NCBI GenBank assembly: GCA_052118425.1
Contig: JBQKHF010000008.1
DNA length: 64,000 bases
Direction: 5' to 3' (one strand)
Source: Roseburia_C sp900315735
GTDB taxonomy: Bacteria; Bacillota; Clostridia; Lachnospirales; Lachnospiraceae
Below, piece after piece: positions 35,128 to 43,799 of the stretch. Positions within the stretch are counted from its first letter, which is position 1, and the number at the start of each line of letters is the position of its first letter. Below the pieces are notes generated by a model. The model was given only the letters and a program-made list of their open reading frames with translations, ran no database searches and had not been told where the DNA came from. The translations under genes and the position numbers were made by a program.

Positions 35128-36969
35128 ATGGAAATGAAGAAATTGAGAACGAAACAGGCGGTAATATGTTTTATAGGGGTAGCAGTGTGTAAATTAGGAT
35201 TTGCAGGCTGCTACCCTTTTATCCCGGCATATTTTGCAGCGGCTTATCTGGAACGGGGCGGACGGCTGCTGCTGGGAATCGGAATGTTTCTTGGAATGGC
35301 ATTTATGCTGCCGCTGACACTGATGACAAAATATGTAATGACACTGCTGGTAACCATGGTAATCATCAAGCTGGCGGAGTGGGTAAATAAGGGCTGTTAT
35401 ACCTGGATAGCTGCCTTTGGCGCAGGCTGTTCGGCAACCTTATTATCTGTATTTGGAGAAATGCTAAATGTAAGAGACGGAATGCGGACAGAAATGGCGG
35501 TCTTAGAAGGTGTCTTTATATTTGCAGCCACCATGGTATTAAGCCGTATTATACATAGTTTTCTGAAATTCACATTTGTGAATCAACCGATACCGGAGAT
35601 AAAGAGTAATGAAGAAGAAAAACTGCTGACCTATGCAAAGTCCTTTCAGAGCCTTTCGGATATATTCGGGCGGATGAATTTGGAACATACCAGTTTTTCG
35701 GCGGAAGAAATGGGCAGAATGCAAAATGAGATAACCGGGAAAATGTGTGTCTCCTGTGATCAGTGCGCCCTCTGCTGGGAAAAGGATGACAGCCCCATGT
35801 ATGGCTATCTGTCGGCGTTGCTGCAATCCATCCGGGAAGCGGGAAAGACGAACCGCGACATTGAAAAGAAAATGGAAGAATATTGCCCCTATATGCAGGA
35901 AATGACGGCGGAGGCTCTTCGGATATTTGAGAAAGCTTCATTAAACATGGCATGGTACAACCGGCTGGTGGAAAACCGTGAGGTCATAGCCGAACAGCTG
36001 GATGCCATGGCGTATATCATGGAGGACTGTGCAAAGAAGCAGAAAAATATTACAGAAGAGTGTCGGGCAAGTCTGCAGGACATAGCCTACCGGGCGAGGG
36101 AGCGGGGCATAAGAGTTATCGATGAGCAGCTCTGGGAAAAGGAAAACGGCCGCTGGCAGCTGGTGATGAAAGTCATGGTAAAAGATGGCTGTGTTACCAC
36201 AAGAGAGCTGACAAAGGCGGTAGCCGGGGCATTGAACCGGCGCATGATTCCGGAGAAGGATACCAAGACGCTGATTGGAAAAGGCGTCAATCTCTATACC
36301 TATGAAGAAGAACCACGGTTTCAGGCAATTTATGGCGTAGCGCGGATGGTAAAGGATGGAGCAGCAGTTTCCGGGGATAACTTTTCCTTTTTGGAGCCGG
36401 AAAGTGGAAAAATGGTCATGTGTCTGTCCGATGGCATGGGCTCCGGAAGCCTTGCCTGTAAGGAAAGTGAAATGGTCATTGAACTGGTGGAAAAATTTTT
36501 GGAGGCGGGCTTTGATGTGGAAACGGCGGTCCGTATGATGAACTCTGCCATGGTGATGAAGGGGCAGGATGACTTGTTTTCCACGGTGGACATCAGTGAA
36601 CTGGATTTATATGACGGAACCTGCCGTTTTTATAAAATCGGAGCGGCGGCAACCTTTATCCGGAGAAATGGTGTGGTGGAATGCCTCATTTCTACCAGCC
36701 TTCCGGTGGGTGTGTCCTATAAGCTGGATATGGAAAAGAGCGAAAAGGACTTATACAACGGAGATTTTCTTGTCATGGTATCGGATGGTGTGCTAGAATA
36801 TTTACATGTGCCGAATCCGGAAGAGACCATGCAGGAAATCATTGAAAGCATTGAGACTAATAATGCAACAATTCTTGCAAAACGCATTTTAGAGCGGGTG
36901 TTACTTTTTACCGGAGGAAAGGCAGCAGACGATATGACGGTGCTTGCCACCGCAATTTGGGAGAAATAA
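35128..36969 (+). CDS. spoIIE: Stage II sporulation protein E (SpoIIE) phosphatase
   Basis: Dephosphorylates the anti-anti-sigma factor SpoIIAA, releasing SigF in the forespore. The membrane part (about residues 10-145) shows about four to five helices. A central region of about 200 residues with a CxxCxxCW cluster (CVSCDQCALCW) precedes the PP2C domain (about 390-613) with SDGMGSG, MVSDGVLEY and DDMTVLA. ATG 35128 has AAGGAGG upstream. At 613 residues it is about 200 shorter than in Bacillus, the loss being in the membrane part. Confidence 0.93.
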   Translation: MEMKKLRTKQAVICFIGVAVCKLGFAGCYPFIPAYFAAAYLERGGRLLLGIGMFLGMAFMLPLTLMTKYVMTLLVTMVIIKLAEWVNKGCYTWIAAFGAGCSATLLSVFGEMLNVRDGMRTEMAVLEGVFIFAATMVLSRIIHSFLKFTFVNQPIPEIKSNEEEKLLTYAKSFQSLSDIFGRMNLEHTSFSAEEMGRMQNEITGKMCVSCDQCALCWEKDDSPMYGYLSALLQSIREAGKTNRDIEKKMEEYCPYMQEMTAEALRIFEKASLNMAWYNRLVENREVIAEQLDAMAYIMEDCAKKQKNITEECRASLQDIAYRARERGIRVIDEQLWEKENGRWQLVMKVMVKDGCVTTRELTKAVAGALNRRMIPEKDTKTLIGKGVNLYTYEEEPRFQAIYGVARMVKDGAAVSGDNFSFLEPESGKMVMCLSDGMGSGSLACKESEMVIELVEKFLEAGFDVETAVRMMNSAMVMKGQDDLFSTVDISELDLYDGTCRFYKIGAAATFIRRNGVVECLISTSLPVGVSYKLDMEKSEKDLYNGDFLVMVSDGVLEYLHVPNPEETMQEIIESIETNNATILAKRILERVLLFTGGKAADDMTVLATAIWEK

Positions 36970-36970
36970 T

Positions 36971-38419
36971 ATGATTCCTGGTGTAGAATCTTTTCTGGAA
37001 CAATATCATATGATTGAGCAGTCGGATGTAGTGGTTGCCGGAGTGTCCGGTGGCGCAGATTCCGTATGCCTGTTGCTGCATCTGCTGGAATTAAAAGAAA
37101 AGCTTTCCTTTACTCTGGCGGCAGTCCATGTGCAGCATGGAATCCGGGGCGAAGAAAGCCTTCGGGATGCAGTCTTTGTGGAGGAGCTTTGCCGGCGGTA
37201 TCAGGTGCAGTTTTTCCGTTATGATTATGATGTGCCGGAATATGCAAGGCAGCATGGGTATTCCGAAGAAGAGGCAGGAAGAAATTTACGATACGAAAGC
37301 TTTCATAAAGCGTTAGAAGAATTGGGTGCGCCGGAAGGGAAAATTGCAGTTGCCCATAACCGCAATGACCTGGCAGAGACCATGCTCTGGAATTTAATCC
37401 GGGGCAGCGGCATGAGCGGTATGGCTGGAATTCCACCGGTGAGAGACGGCATTATCCGTCCACTTCTTCATACAGCAAGAGCGGAAATTGAAAATTACTT
37501 AAAAGAAAAGGGCGAAAGTTACTGTACCGATGCCACCAATGCATCCTTGGATTATACCAGAAACCGGATTCGCAATCAGGTGCTGCCGGTGTTAGAGGAA
37601 CTGAATGCCGGAGTTTATGCCCATATGGAGCAGCTTGGAGAAGATATCCGAAAGACACAGGACTATCTTTCTACTGTAATAGAAGAAAAAAAGGCGCAGT
37701 ATGTAGTAAAAGATTTTAAAAGGCAGAAAGGTTTCCTGATATCGGAAGACCTTTTAAAAGAGCCGGAAATCCTGTATACAAGCGTTATAAAGGAGTGCAT
37801 CTGTGAGGCAGCCGGAAGCAGCAAAGATATTACAAGAACCCATGTGGAACTGGTGCAGAAGCTTTTTTTCATGCAGACGGGAAGAAGCGTGAACCTGCCT
37901 TATCAGGTGGTGGCAGAGCGGACTTATGGCGGTGTGCGTCTGCAAAAGTGTGAAAAACAACCGGAGTATGAAATTACAGAATCGGCAGGACTGCCTTCCA
38001 GTCAGCCAGTCGGACGAAAGAACGGTCAGTCAGTCGGAGCACAGGGAACTTTACTGGAGGAACATCCGGATTTTACCTGCCGGATTTGTAAACGAGAAGA
38101 GTTCCCGGAAGGAATTTCTAAAAAAAAGTATACGAAATGGCTGGATTATGATAAAATAAAAAATAGTCTTTTGATTCGGAACAGACAGCCGGGCGATTAT
38201 TTTGTGCTGGATGAGACGGGCAGAACACAGAAGCTGAAACAGTATTTTGTAAATGAGAAGATTTTAAAAGAGCAGCGGGACACCATTCCATTGGTGGCGG
38301 ACGGTGCTCATATCCTGTGGATTGTGGGATATCGGATCAGTGCATATTACAAAGTAAGCAGTACAACGAAGACGATTTTGGAAATACAATATCATGGAGG
38401 AAGAGAAGACAATGAGTGA
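36971..38419 (+). CDS. tilS: tRNA(Ile)-lysidine synthase
   Basis: Converts C34 of tRNA-Ile(CAU) to lysidine. The PP-loop SGGADS is near residue 26, with HVQHGIRGEES and NRNDLAETMLWNLIRGSG following. The C-terminal domain ends with the TilS-type KLKQYFVNEKIL and DTIPLVADG. ATG 36971, just after spoIIE, has GGGAGAA upstream. A short Gln/Ser-rich insert (about residues 340-360) looks non-conserved. It overlaps hpt by 8 bases. Confidence 0.93.
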   Translation: MIPGVESFLEQYHMIEQSDVVVAGVSGGADSVCLLLHLLELKEKLSFTLAAVHVQHGIRGEESLRDAVFVEELCRRYQVQFFRYDYDVPEYARQHGYSEEEAGRNLRYESFHKALEELGAPEGKIAVAHNRNDLAETMLWNLIRGSGMSGMAGIPPVRDGIIRPLLHTARAEIENYLKEKGESYCTDATNASLDYTRNRIRNQVLPVLEELNAGVYAHMEQLGEDIRKTQDYLSTVIEEKKAQYVVKDFKRQKGFLISEDLLKEPEILYTSVIKECICEAAGSSKDITRTHVELVQKLFFMQTGRSVNLPYQVVAERTYGGVRLQKCEKQPEYEITESAGLPSSQPVGRKNGQSVGAQGTLLEEHPDFTCRICKREEFPEGISKKKYTKWLDYDKIKNSLLIRNRQPGDYFVLDETGRTQKLKQYFVNEKILKEQRDTIPLVADGAHILWIVGYRISAYYKVSSTTKTILEIQYHGGREDNE

Positions 38420-38936
38420 GCAGATTCGTGTATTACTCTCAGAGGAAGAACTTGATCGTAAAATTGCTGAATTAGGAGAAAGAATTAGCAAGGATTATGA
38501 AGGTGAAAGCGTTCATTTAATCTGCATACTGAAGGGAAGTATATTCTTTACCTGTGAGCTGGCAAAGCGTATTACCGTGCCGGTAACAATTGATTTTATG
38601 TGCGTTTCCAGTTATGGCGCATCAACAGTGTCCAGTGGAAAAATCACCATAAAGAAAGATTTGGAAGAATCTATTGAAGGTAGAAATGTAATTGTCATTG
38701 AAGACATTATCGATACAGGAAGAACACTGCGTTATCTGCTGGATGACTTATCCACCAGAGGACCTAAGAGCTTAAAATTATGTGCAATGTTAGATAAGCC
38801 GGATCGCAGAGTGACAGACGTTGCAGTAGATTATACCGGATTCGAGATTCCGGATGAATTTGTAGTAGGATATGGTCTTGATTATGACCAGCGCTATCGC
38901 AATCTGCCATATATTGGCATTCTGGATTTGGGATAG
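38412..38936 (+). CDS. hpt: Hypoxanthine phosphoribosyltransferase
   Basis: Salvages hypoxanthine and guanine with PRPP. 174 residues; PRPP motif VIVIEDIIDTGRTL (about residues 95-108), LKGSIFF near 42 and a late DYDQRYRNLPYIG. GGAGGAAGAG precedes ATG 38412, which lies inside the end of tilS. The tilS-hpt-ftsH order is conserved in Firmicutes. Confidence 0.95.
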   Translation: MSEQIRVLLSEEELDRKIAELGERISKDYEGESVHLICILKGSIFFTCELAKRITVPVTIDFMCVSSYGASTVSSGKITIKKDLEESIEGRNVIVIEDIIDTGRTLRYLLDDLSTRGPKSLKLCAMLDKPDRRVTDVAVDYTGFEIPDEFVVGYGLDYDQRYRNLPYIGILDLG

Positions 38937-38948
38937 GAAGGAGTTTGC

Positions 38949-40799
38949 GTGAAGAAATCATATAGAGGATGGGGCTTTTATATCAGCCTGATTGTAATTG
39001 TGGTTTTAGTCTGGTTCTTACTGGACGGACAGCATCTGAATCAGGATGACTATAATTATGCCCAGTTTAAACAGGAACTGGCTGACGATGAGATTAAATC
39101 TGTAGAAGTGCAGCCAAACAGAGTTTATCCAACCGGTAGACTGGATATTGTCAAAACAGATAAGTCGGAAGAGACCTTGTATGTGCTGGATGTCAGTGAG
39201 GCACAGGCATTGATGGATAAGGAGAAATTTACTTCTTATGTAGTCTATGATATTCCGGCAGAAAACTGGCTGATGAACTTATTACCGCTTTTACTTGTAT
39301 TCGGAGCAATCTTTATTCTGTTTATGATTGTGATGAACAATCAGGCAGCAGGCGGTGGCGGCAGCAGCAAAATGATGAATTTTGGAAAAAGCCGTGCAAA
39401 GATGACTACCGATGAGAACCACAATGTAACGTTTGAAAATGTGGCAGGACTACGGGAAGAAAAAGAAGAATTAGAAGAAATCGTAGATTTCTTAAAAGAG
39501 CCGAGAAAGTATACCAGACTGGGAGCAAGAATCCCGAAAGGAGTTCTTCTGGTGGGACCTCCTGGAACCGGTAAGACTCTGCTTGCCAAGGCAGTTGCCG
39601 GAGAAGCAGGTGTTCCGTTCTTCAGCATTTCCGGTTCTGATTTCGTAGAAATGTTTGTTGGTGTCGGTGCATCCCGTGTGCGTGACCTTTTTGAAGATGC
39701 CAAGAAAAATGCACCTTGTATCGTATTTATCGACGAGATTGATGCAGTGGCAAGAAGAAGAGGAACCGGTATGGGCGGCGGACATGATGAGCGTGAGCAG
39801 ACCTTGAACCAGTTGCTGGTAGAAATGGACGGATTTGGTGTCAACGAAGGAATTATCGTAATGGCAGCAACCAACCGTGTCGATATCTTAGACCCTGCAA
39901 TTATGCGTCCGGGCAGATTTGATCGTAAGGTACATGTAGGACGTCCGGATATTGGTGGAAGAGAAGAAATCTTAAAGGTACATGCAAAGAATAAACCTTT
40001 GGCAGAGGATGTGGATTTGAAACAGATTGCACAGACAACAGCAGGATTTACCGGAGCGGACCTTGAGAACCTTTTAAATGAGGCGGCAATTGTTGCAGCC
40101 AAAGAAAATAGAAGTTATATTATCCAGAAAGATATTAAGGAATCCTTCTTAAAAGTAGGTGTCGGTCCGGAGAAGAAGAGCCGGATTATTACCGAGAAAG
40201 AGAAGAAGATTACCGCATATCACGAATCCGGTCATGCGATTTTATTCCATGTACTTCCGGATGTGGGACCGGTATATACCGTGTCCATTATTCCGACCGG
40301 TGGCGGAGCGGCAGGTTATACGATGCCATTGCCGGAGCGTGATGAAATGTTTGATACCAAGGGAAGAATGCTGCAGCAGATAATTGTTTCCTTAGGTGGA
40401 CGTGTGGCAGAAGAGTTGATTTTTGATGATATCACAACCGGAGCTTCACAGGATATCAAGCAGGCAACCGAGCTTGCCAAAGCAATGGTAACGAAATACG
40501 GATTTTCTGAAAATGTCGGACTGATTAATTATAACAATGATGATGACGAAGTGTTTATCGGAAGAGACCTTGCACATACCAGAGGCTATGGCGAGGGTGT
40601 AGCATCTAAAATTGATGAAGAAGTAAAACGCATCATTGATGAATGCTATGCCAAAGCAAAAGCAATCATTCAGGAAAACAGTGATGTACTCCATAAATCC
40701 GCAGAACTTCTTTTGGAAAAAGAAAAGATTGGAAGAGATGAATTTGAAGCATTATTCCAGAGCGGAGCGGATGTTGCAACTGAGACAACAGAGGAATAG
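38949..40799 (+). CDS. ftsH: ATP-dependent zinc metalloprotease FtsH
   Basis: Membrane protease for quality control of membrane and regulatory proteins. Two TM helices (about residues 7-24 and 105-128), an AAA domain with GPPGTGKT and FIDEIDAV, an SRH region (NRVDILDPAIMRPGRFDR) and the zinc site HESGH (about 428), with a third ligand further on. GTG 38949 has GGAAGGAG upstream. 616 residues is the normal length. Confidence 0.96.
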   Translation: MKKSYRGWGFYISLIVIVVLVWFLLDGQHLNQDDYNYAQFKQELADDEIKSVEVQPNRVYPTGRLDIVKTDKSEETLYVLDVSEAQALMDKEKFTSYVVYDIPAENWLMNLLPLLLVFGAIFILFMIVMNNQAAGGGGSSKMMNFGKSRAKMTTDENHNVTFENVAGLREEKEELEEIVDFLKEPRKYTRLGARIPKGVLLVGPPGTGKTLLAKAVAGEAGVPFFSISGSDFVEMFVGVGASRVRDLFEDAKKNAPCIVFIDEIDAVARRRGTGMGGGHDEREQTLNQLLVEMDGFGVNEGIIVMAATNRVDILDPAIMRPGRFDRKVHVGRPDIGGREEILKVHAKNKPLAEDVDLKQIAQTTAGFTGADLENLLNEAAIVAAKENRSYIIQKDIKESFLKVGVGPEKKSRIITEKEKKITAYHESGHAILFHVLPDVGPVYTVSIIPTGGGAAGYTMPLPERDEMFDTKGRMLQQIIVSLGGRVAEELIFDDITTGASQDIKQATELAKAMVTKYGFSENVGLINYNNDDDEVFIGRDLAHTRGYGEGVASKIDEEVKRIIDECYAKAKAIIQENSDVLHKSAELLLEKEKIGRDEFEALFQSGADVATETTEE

Positions 40800-40876
40800 A
40801 ACCCAAAGAGAAGGTTTTTTCGAAAATGGGAAAAAGGTACTATACAAAATGCATAAAAAGCAAATACAACTTTTGT

Positions 40877-40915
40877 GAAGTTTGTGCACACTTTAATCGG
40901 GAGAGATGGTACTAT
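40877..40915 (+). promoter_or_regulatory. Promoter of small RNA unit 1
   Basis: Conserved block GAAGTTTGTGCACACTTT (from 40877), then extended -10 TGG-TACTAT with TACTAT at 40910-40915. No good -35 lies at 17 bases, so the conserved block may be an activator site. The same arrangement precedes unit 2. Confidence 0.65.
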
Positions 40916-40919
40916 AATT

Positions 40920-41024
40920 AACGTAAAAACCCCCCAATACATTATATATATAGTTTTTACTACACCCCATAGTAAAAATACCTTCTCCTTAAAAGGGCAG
41001 CCGATCGGTGGCTGTCTTTTTTTT
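40920..41024 (+). ncRNA. Small RNA unit 1 of a twin pair, with terminator
   Basis: About 105 bases with no plausible coding frame. GTAAAAAC (40923-40930) pairs with GTTTTTAC (40953-40960) around a loop that starts CCCCC. TTTTTACTA (40954-40962) can instead pair with TAGTAAAAA (40971-40979) around CACCCCA. The terminator is GGCAGCC (40996-41002) / GGCTGTC (41010-41016) plus eight T. The core is nearly identical to unit 2. It may belong to a known clostridial small-RNA family such as Clostridiales-1, but I could not check. Confidence 0.7.
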
Positions 41025-41048
41025 ATATCCCGGTATATTGCAGCCGGG

Positions 41049-41086
41049 CATCCGTAAGAAGCTGCCGGTAGCAGGTTCTGCAGGTT
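41049..41086 (+). repeat. 38-bp dispersed repeat, copy 1
   Basis: Begins catccgtaagaag and includes the small hairpin CTGC-CGGTA-GCAG. The second copy at 61345-61382 differs at a few positions, nearly all transitions. Both copies lie just after a terminator. Confidence 0.55.
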
Positions 41087-41253
41087 GGTAGCGGGAGAAA
41101 TCGCATGCGCGCCTATCATGACGAAACAGGGATAAAATGGTCAGACCAAAACAAAGTCCCCAAAATGTCATTCTTTTGTGCAAAAAATAAGCGGTATTTT
41201 CGATATAAAATCCACACACTATACAGATTGAATAAAAGGAAAGTGAATTTTTT

Positions 41254-41294
41254 TGGAAGTTTGTGCACACTTTTGAATGGGAAAATGGTACTAT
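41254..41294 (+). promoter_or_regulatory. Promoter of small RNA unit 2
   Basis: The same block (GGAAGTTTGTGCACACTTTT) and extended -10 TGG-TACTAT (TACTAT at 41289-41294) as unit 1. The 220 bases between the units share little else, so promoter and RNA core are specifically kept. Confidence 0.65.
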
Positions 41295-41299
41295 AATTA

Positions 41300-41401
41300 A
41301 CGTAAAAACCCCCCAATACATTATATAATTTTTGCTACACCCCATAGTAAAAATACCTTCTCCTAAAAGGACGACCGTGCGAAAGGTCGTCTCTTTTTTT
41401 T
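41300..41401 (+). ncRNA. Small RNA unit 2 of a twin pair, with terminator
   Basis: The core from AACGTAAAAACCCCCC to CCTTCTCCT matches unit 1 except near the second stem arm, where TTTTTGCTA replaces TTTTTACTA and still pairs by G-U wobble. The terminator GACGACC (41370-41376) / GGTCGTC (41385-41391) plus T run has a different sequence but the same design. It lies about 270 bases before the LytTR regulator. Confidence 0.7.
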
Positions 41402-41436
41402 ACGCGAGTAATGAGGAAAAGTGACAGGTGAGGAAA

Positions 41437-41560
41437 AGAAACCAAGCTTGCTTGAGTTTCTTTTTTGCAGCTTGGAACTTTGACGAATACCGCGATAGCG
41501 AGGGAACTTGTTCCCGAACCTATCGCGGAAGTGAGGGAGCTTTTCCCTCACTTATCTCGC
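41437..41560 (+). other. Run of three strong hairpins upstream of the LytTR regulator
   Basis: First, a GAAAC/GTTTC hairpin with AAGC/GCTT inside, followed by six T (a terminator). Second, CCGCGATAG / CTATCGCGG, with GGGAAC/TTCCC inside. Third, AAGTGAGGGA / TCCCTCACTT. Frames across it are interrupted or low quality, so I read it as structured non-coding sequence. It lies between small RNA unit 2 and the regulator start. Confidence 0.55.
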
Positions 41561-41672
41561 ATAGAAAACTCCCATCCCTCAAACAGTGGACATCAGCCCC
41601 AAAACTGCCTATAATGAATCATAAGAGAAGACATATTCTGCTAAGAATTGATACATAGATAGGGGATACAGC

Positions 41673-42407
41673 ATGATAAAAGTAGCATTTTGCGATGATG
41701 ATAATACAGTTTTAGAGGAACTGCAGGGTTTGCTGGAGCAGTATCGCAGGGAGCGTGATTACAGAATAGATGCAGAAGTCTATCACAGCCCGCTGGATTT
41801 GCTGAATAAAATGGAGCAGGGAACCCGCTTTGATATATTATTTCTGGATATCCTGATGCCGGGGGTGGATGGAATCCATACAGCATCCGAGATTCGGAAG
41901 TTTGACAACAATATAAAAATCATTTTCCTTACTTCATCAGTGGAATTTGCAGTGCAGTCCTATGAAGTGAAGGCATACTATTACCAGCTGAAGCCCATTG
42001 AAAAGAACAGCTTCTATCGTCTGCTGGATTCCGTTTTAGAACAGATGGAAAAGGAGCAAAGCAGCAGCATAGTGCTTCGCTGTAAGACAGGGATTACCCG
42101 GATTATGCTAAAACAGCTGGAATACTGTGAAGTAATTCACAGAACCTTATTGATACATCTGACCGACGGAACGGTATATGAGTGCAGCGGCAGTCTGGAT
42201 GAACTGAGCCGGCAGCTGATGCCATATGGTGTATTCATGCGGCCGCACCGTTCCTATCTTGTGAATCTGGAATATATAAAGAATCTTTCCTATCGTACCA
42301 TTACGATGTCAAGTCTTGTGGAAATTCCCATTCCAAGAGGAAAGTACAATGAAATAAAAAGCGCATTTCTGGAAAATGCATTTGAAGAGGGGCAGGTGAC
42401 ATTATGA
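41673..42407 (+). CDS. LytTR-family response regulator (AgrA/LytR type)
   Basis: The receiver domain (1-120) has acidic CDDD, phospho-acceptor Asp59 in FLDILMP and Lys in YYYQLKPIEKN. The LytTR DNA-binding domain covers about residues 135-240 (RPHRSYLVNLEYIKNL). It pairs with the GHKL kinase that overlaps its stop by 4 bases. Direct neighbours are the twin small RNAs upstream and a small lipoprotein downstream, both candidate targets. Confidence 0.92.
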   Translation: MIKVAFCDDDNTVLEELQGLLEQYRRERDYRIDAEVYHSPLDLLNKMEQGTRFDILFLDILMPGVDGIHTASEIRKFDNNIKIIFLTSSVEFAVQSYEVKAYYYQLKPIEKNSFYRLLDSVLEQMEKEQSSSIVLRCKTGITRIMLKQLEYCEVIHRTLLIHLTDGTVYECSGSLDELSRQLMPYGVFMRPHRSYLVNLEYIKNLSYRTITMSSLVEIPIPRGKYNEIKSAFLENAFEEGQVTL

Positions 42408-43714
42408 GTCTTTGGATGTCACTTCTTAACAATGTGGCGGTCAGTGTCTTTGGAAGTGTGCTGGCAGCGTCCTTCTGCGATGCATTGAACCGGCGGAAAA
42501 ACCGGATTATTTTCTGGATATGCATCGCACTCATTCCAATTGTGCAGGGAATTATTTACTATACATGGGATGTTGATTTCCTGCAGCAGATTTATCCGTT
42601 GTTAGTACATGTTCCCTTGATTTTGCTGCTGTGGGGACTGACCGGCAAATTGCTGTGGCCGTTTTTCTCAGTGATGGGTGCATATCTGTGCTGCCAGCTG
42701 CGGCGCTGGATGGCACTTCTGGTGGTAGAAATCCTTGGCGGTGGCGCAATGATGCTGGATGTGGTGGAATTATTGATTACTCTGCCGCTTCTGTTTGCAC
42801 TTTTATACTTTATGACACCGGCAGTTCGTTATCTTTCCGGTTATTCCAGAAAAATGCAGTGTCAGTTTGGTATGATACCGGTACTCTATTATGTATTTGA
42901 TTATTTTACCAAAGTGTATACAGATCTTTTGTCCAGCGGGACACCGGTTGTGGTGGAATTTATGCCGTTTATCTGCTGCGTGGCATCTCTCTTTTTCCTG
43001 CTGTATAACTTTACCAAAGGGCAGGAAGAAAACCGGATGAAGGAGATACAAAAGAGTCTTGATATGCAGGTGGCGCAGTCCATGCGTGAAATCACGGCAC
43101 TGCGCGAATCCCAGAATCTTGCCAGACGGTACCGGCATGATTTGCGGCATCATTTGCAATATCTCTATGCCTGCTTGGAGAACCGGCAGATAGAGAAAGC
43201 AAAGGATTATATTTCTGATATCTGCGATGAATTAGAGCAGCAGAAGGTGGTGCGGTATTGTGAAAATGAAGCTGCCAATCTGATTTTGTCATCCTTTGCG
43301 GGAAGAGCGGAAGCAGAAGAAATTGTCATGAAGGTGGAAGGCGGCATAAAAGCACAGTTGAAGATAAGTGATACAGACTTGTGTGTGCTGCTGTCCAATG
43401 CGCTGGAAAATGCCATCCATGCCTGTGAGAAAGTGCGAAAAGAAGGCAAAGAGGCAAAAATAGAAGTACAGATTTATGAAAAACAGGAGCAGGTATTTTT
43501 GCAGGTGAAGAACTCTTACAACGGTGAAGCAGTCTTTGAAAACGGAGTTCCGGTTTCGAAAGAAAAGGGACATGGCATTGGTGTGCAGAGCATCTGTGCG
43601 ATTGTGGAACGCTATGATGGCGTGTATACTTTTTCGGCAGAAAAGGAGTATTTTATACTGCGTCTGTCCCTTTCGGAAAAGAGTGTCGATTCAGTACATT
43701 TTACAGCCGATTGA
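42404..43714 (+). CDS. GHKL-type membrane histidine kinase (AgrC-like)
   Basis: Six to seven N-terminal membrane helices (about residues 5-205) serve as sensor, as in peptide-sensing AgrC-type kinases. A linker helix is followed by RRYRHDLRHHLQYL with the phospho-accepting His, the N-box LSNALENAIHAC and the G-box GHGIGVQSICAIVERYDG. No agrB or agrD homologue is visible nearby, so the signal is unknown. Confidence 0.9.
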   Translation: MSLWMSLLNNVAVSVFGSVLAASFCDALNRRKNRIIFWICIALIPIVQGIIYYTWDVDFLQQIYPLLVHVPLILLLWGLTGKLLWPFFSVMGAYLCCQLRRWMALLVVEILGGGAMMLDVVELLITLPLLFALLYFMTPAVRYLSGYSRKMQCQFGMIPVLYYVFDYFTKVYTDLLSSGTPVVVEFMPFICCVASLFFLLYNFTKGQEENRMKEIQKSLDMQVAQSMREITALRESQNLARRYRHDLRHHLQYLYACLENRQIEKAKDYISDICDELEQQKVVRYCENEAANLILSSFAGRAEAEEIVMKVEGGIKAQLKISDTDLCVLLSNALENAIHACEKVRKEGKEAKIEVQIYEKQEQVFLQVKNSYNGEAVFENGVPVSKEKGHGIGVQSICAIVERYDGVYTFSAEKEYFILRLSLSEKSVDSVHFTAD

Positions 43715-43744
43715 GACACAAGCCCCCTGCCGGATGTGGAAAAA

Positions 43745-43753
43745 TGGTAGAAT
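43745..43753 (+). promoter_or_regulatory. Extended -10 promoter of the small lipoprotein gene
   Basis: TGG-TAGAAT (TAGAAT at 43748-43753) follows GGAAAAA. The context ATGGTA resembles the two small-RNA promoters. No good -35 is seen. Confidence 0.5.
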
Positions 43754-43799
43754 ATACCTAAGTCAAGGATGACACACAAAAGACAGGAGGAAGTTGAAA

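Noticed and set aside
39341..40102. Long minus-strand frame opposite ftsH
   Set aside because: Mirror of the ftsH coding frame, with no start signal.
40875..41345. Short frames over the twin small-RNA units
   Set aside because: No ribosome sites; the conserved parts are promoter, stems and terminator rather than codons.
41428..41658. Short frame over the three-hairpin region
   Set aside because: Follows the hairpin arms, and the start has no ribosome site.
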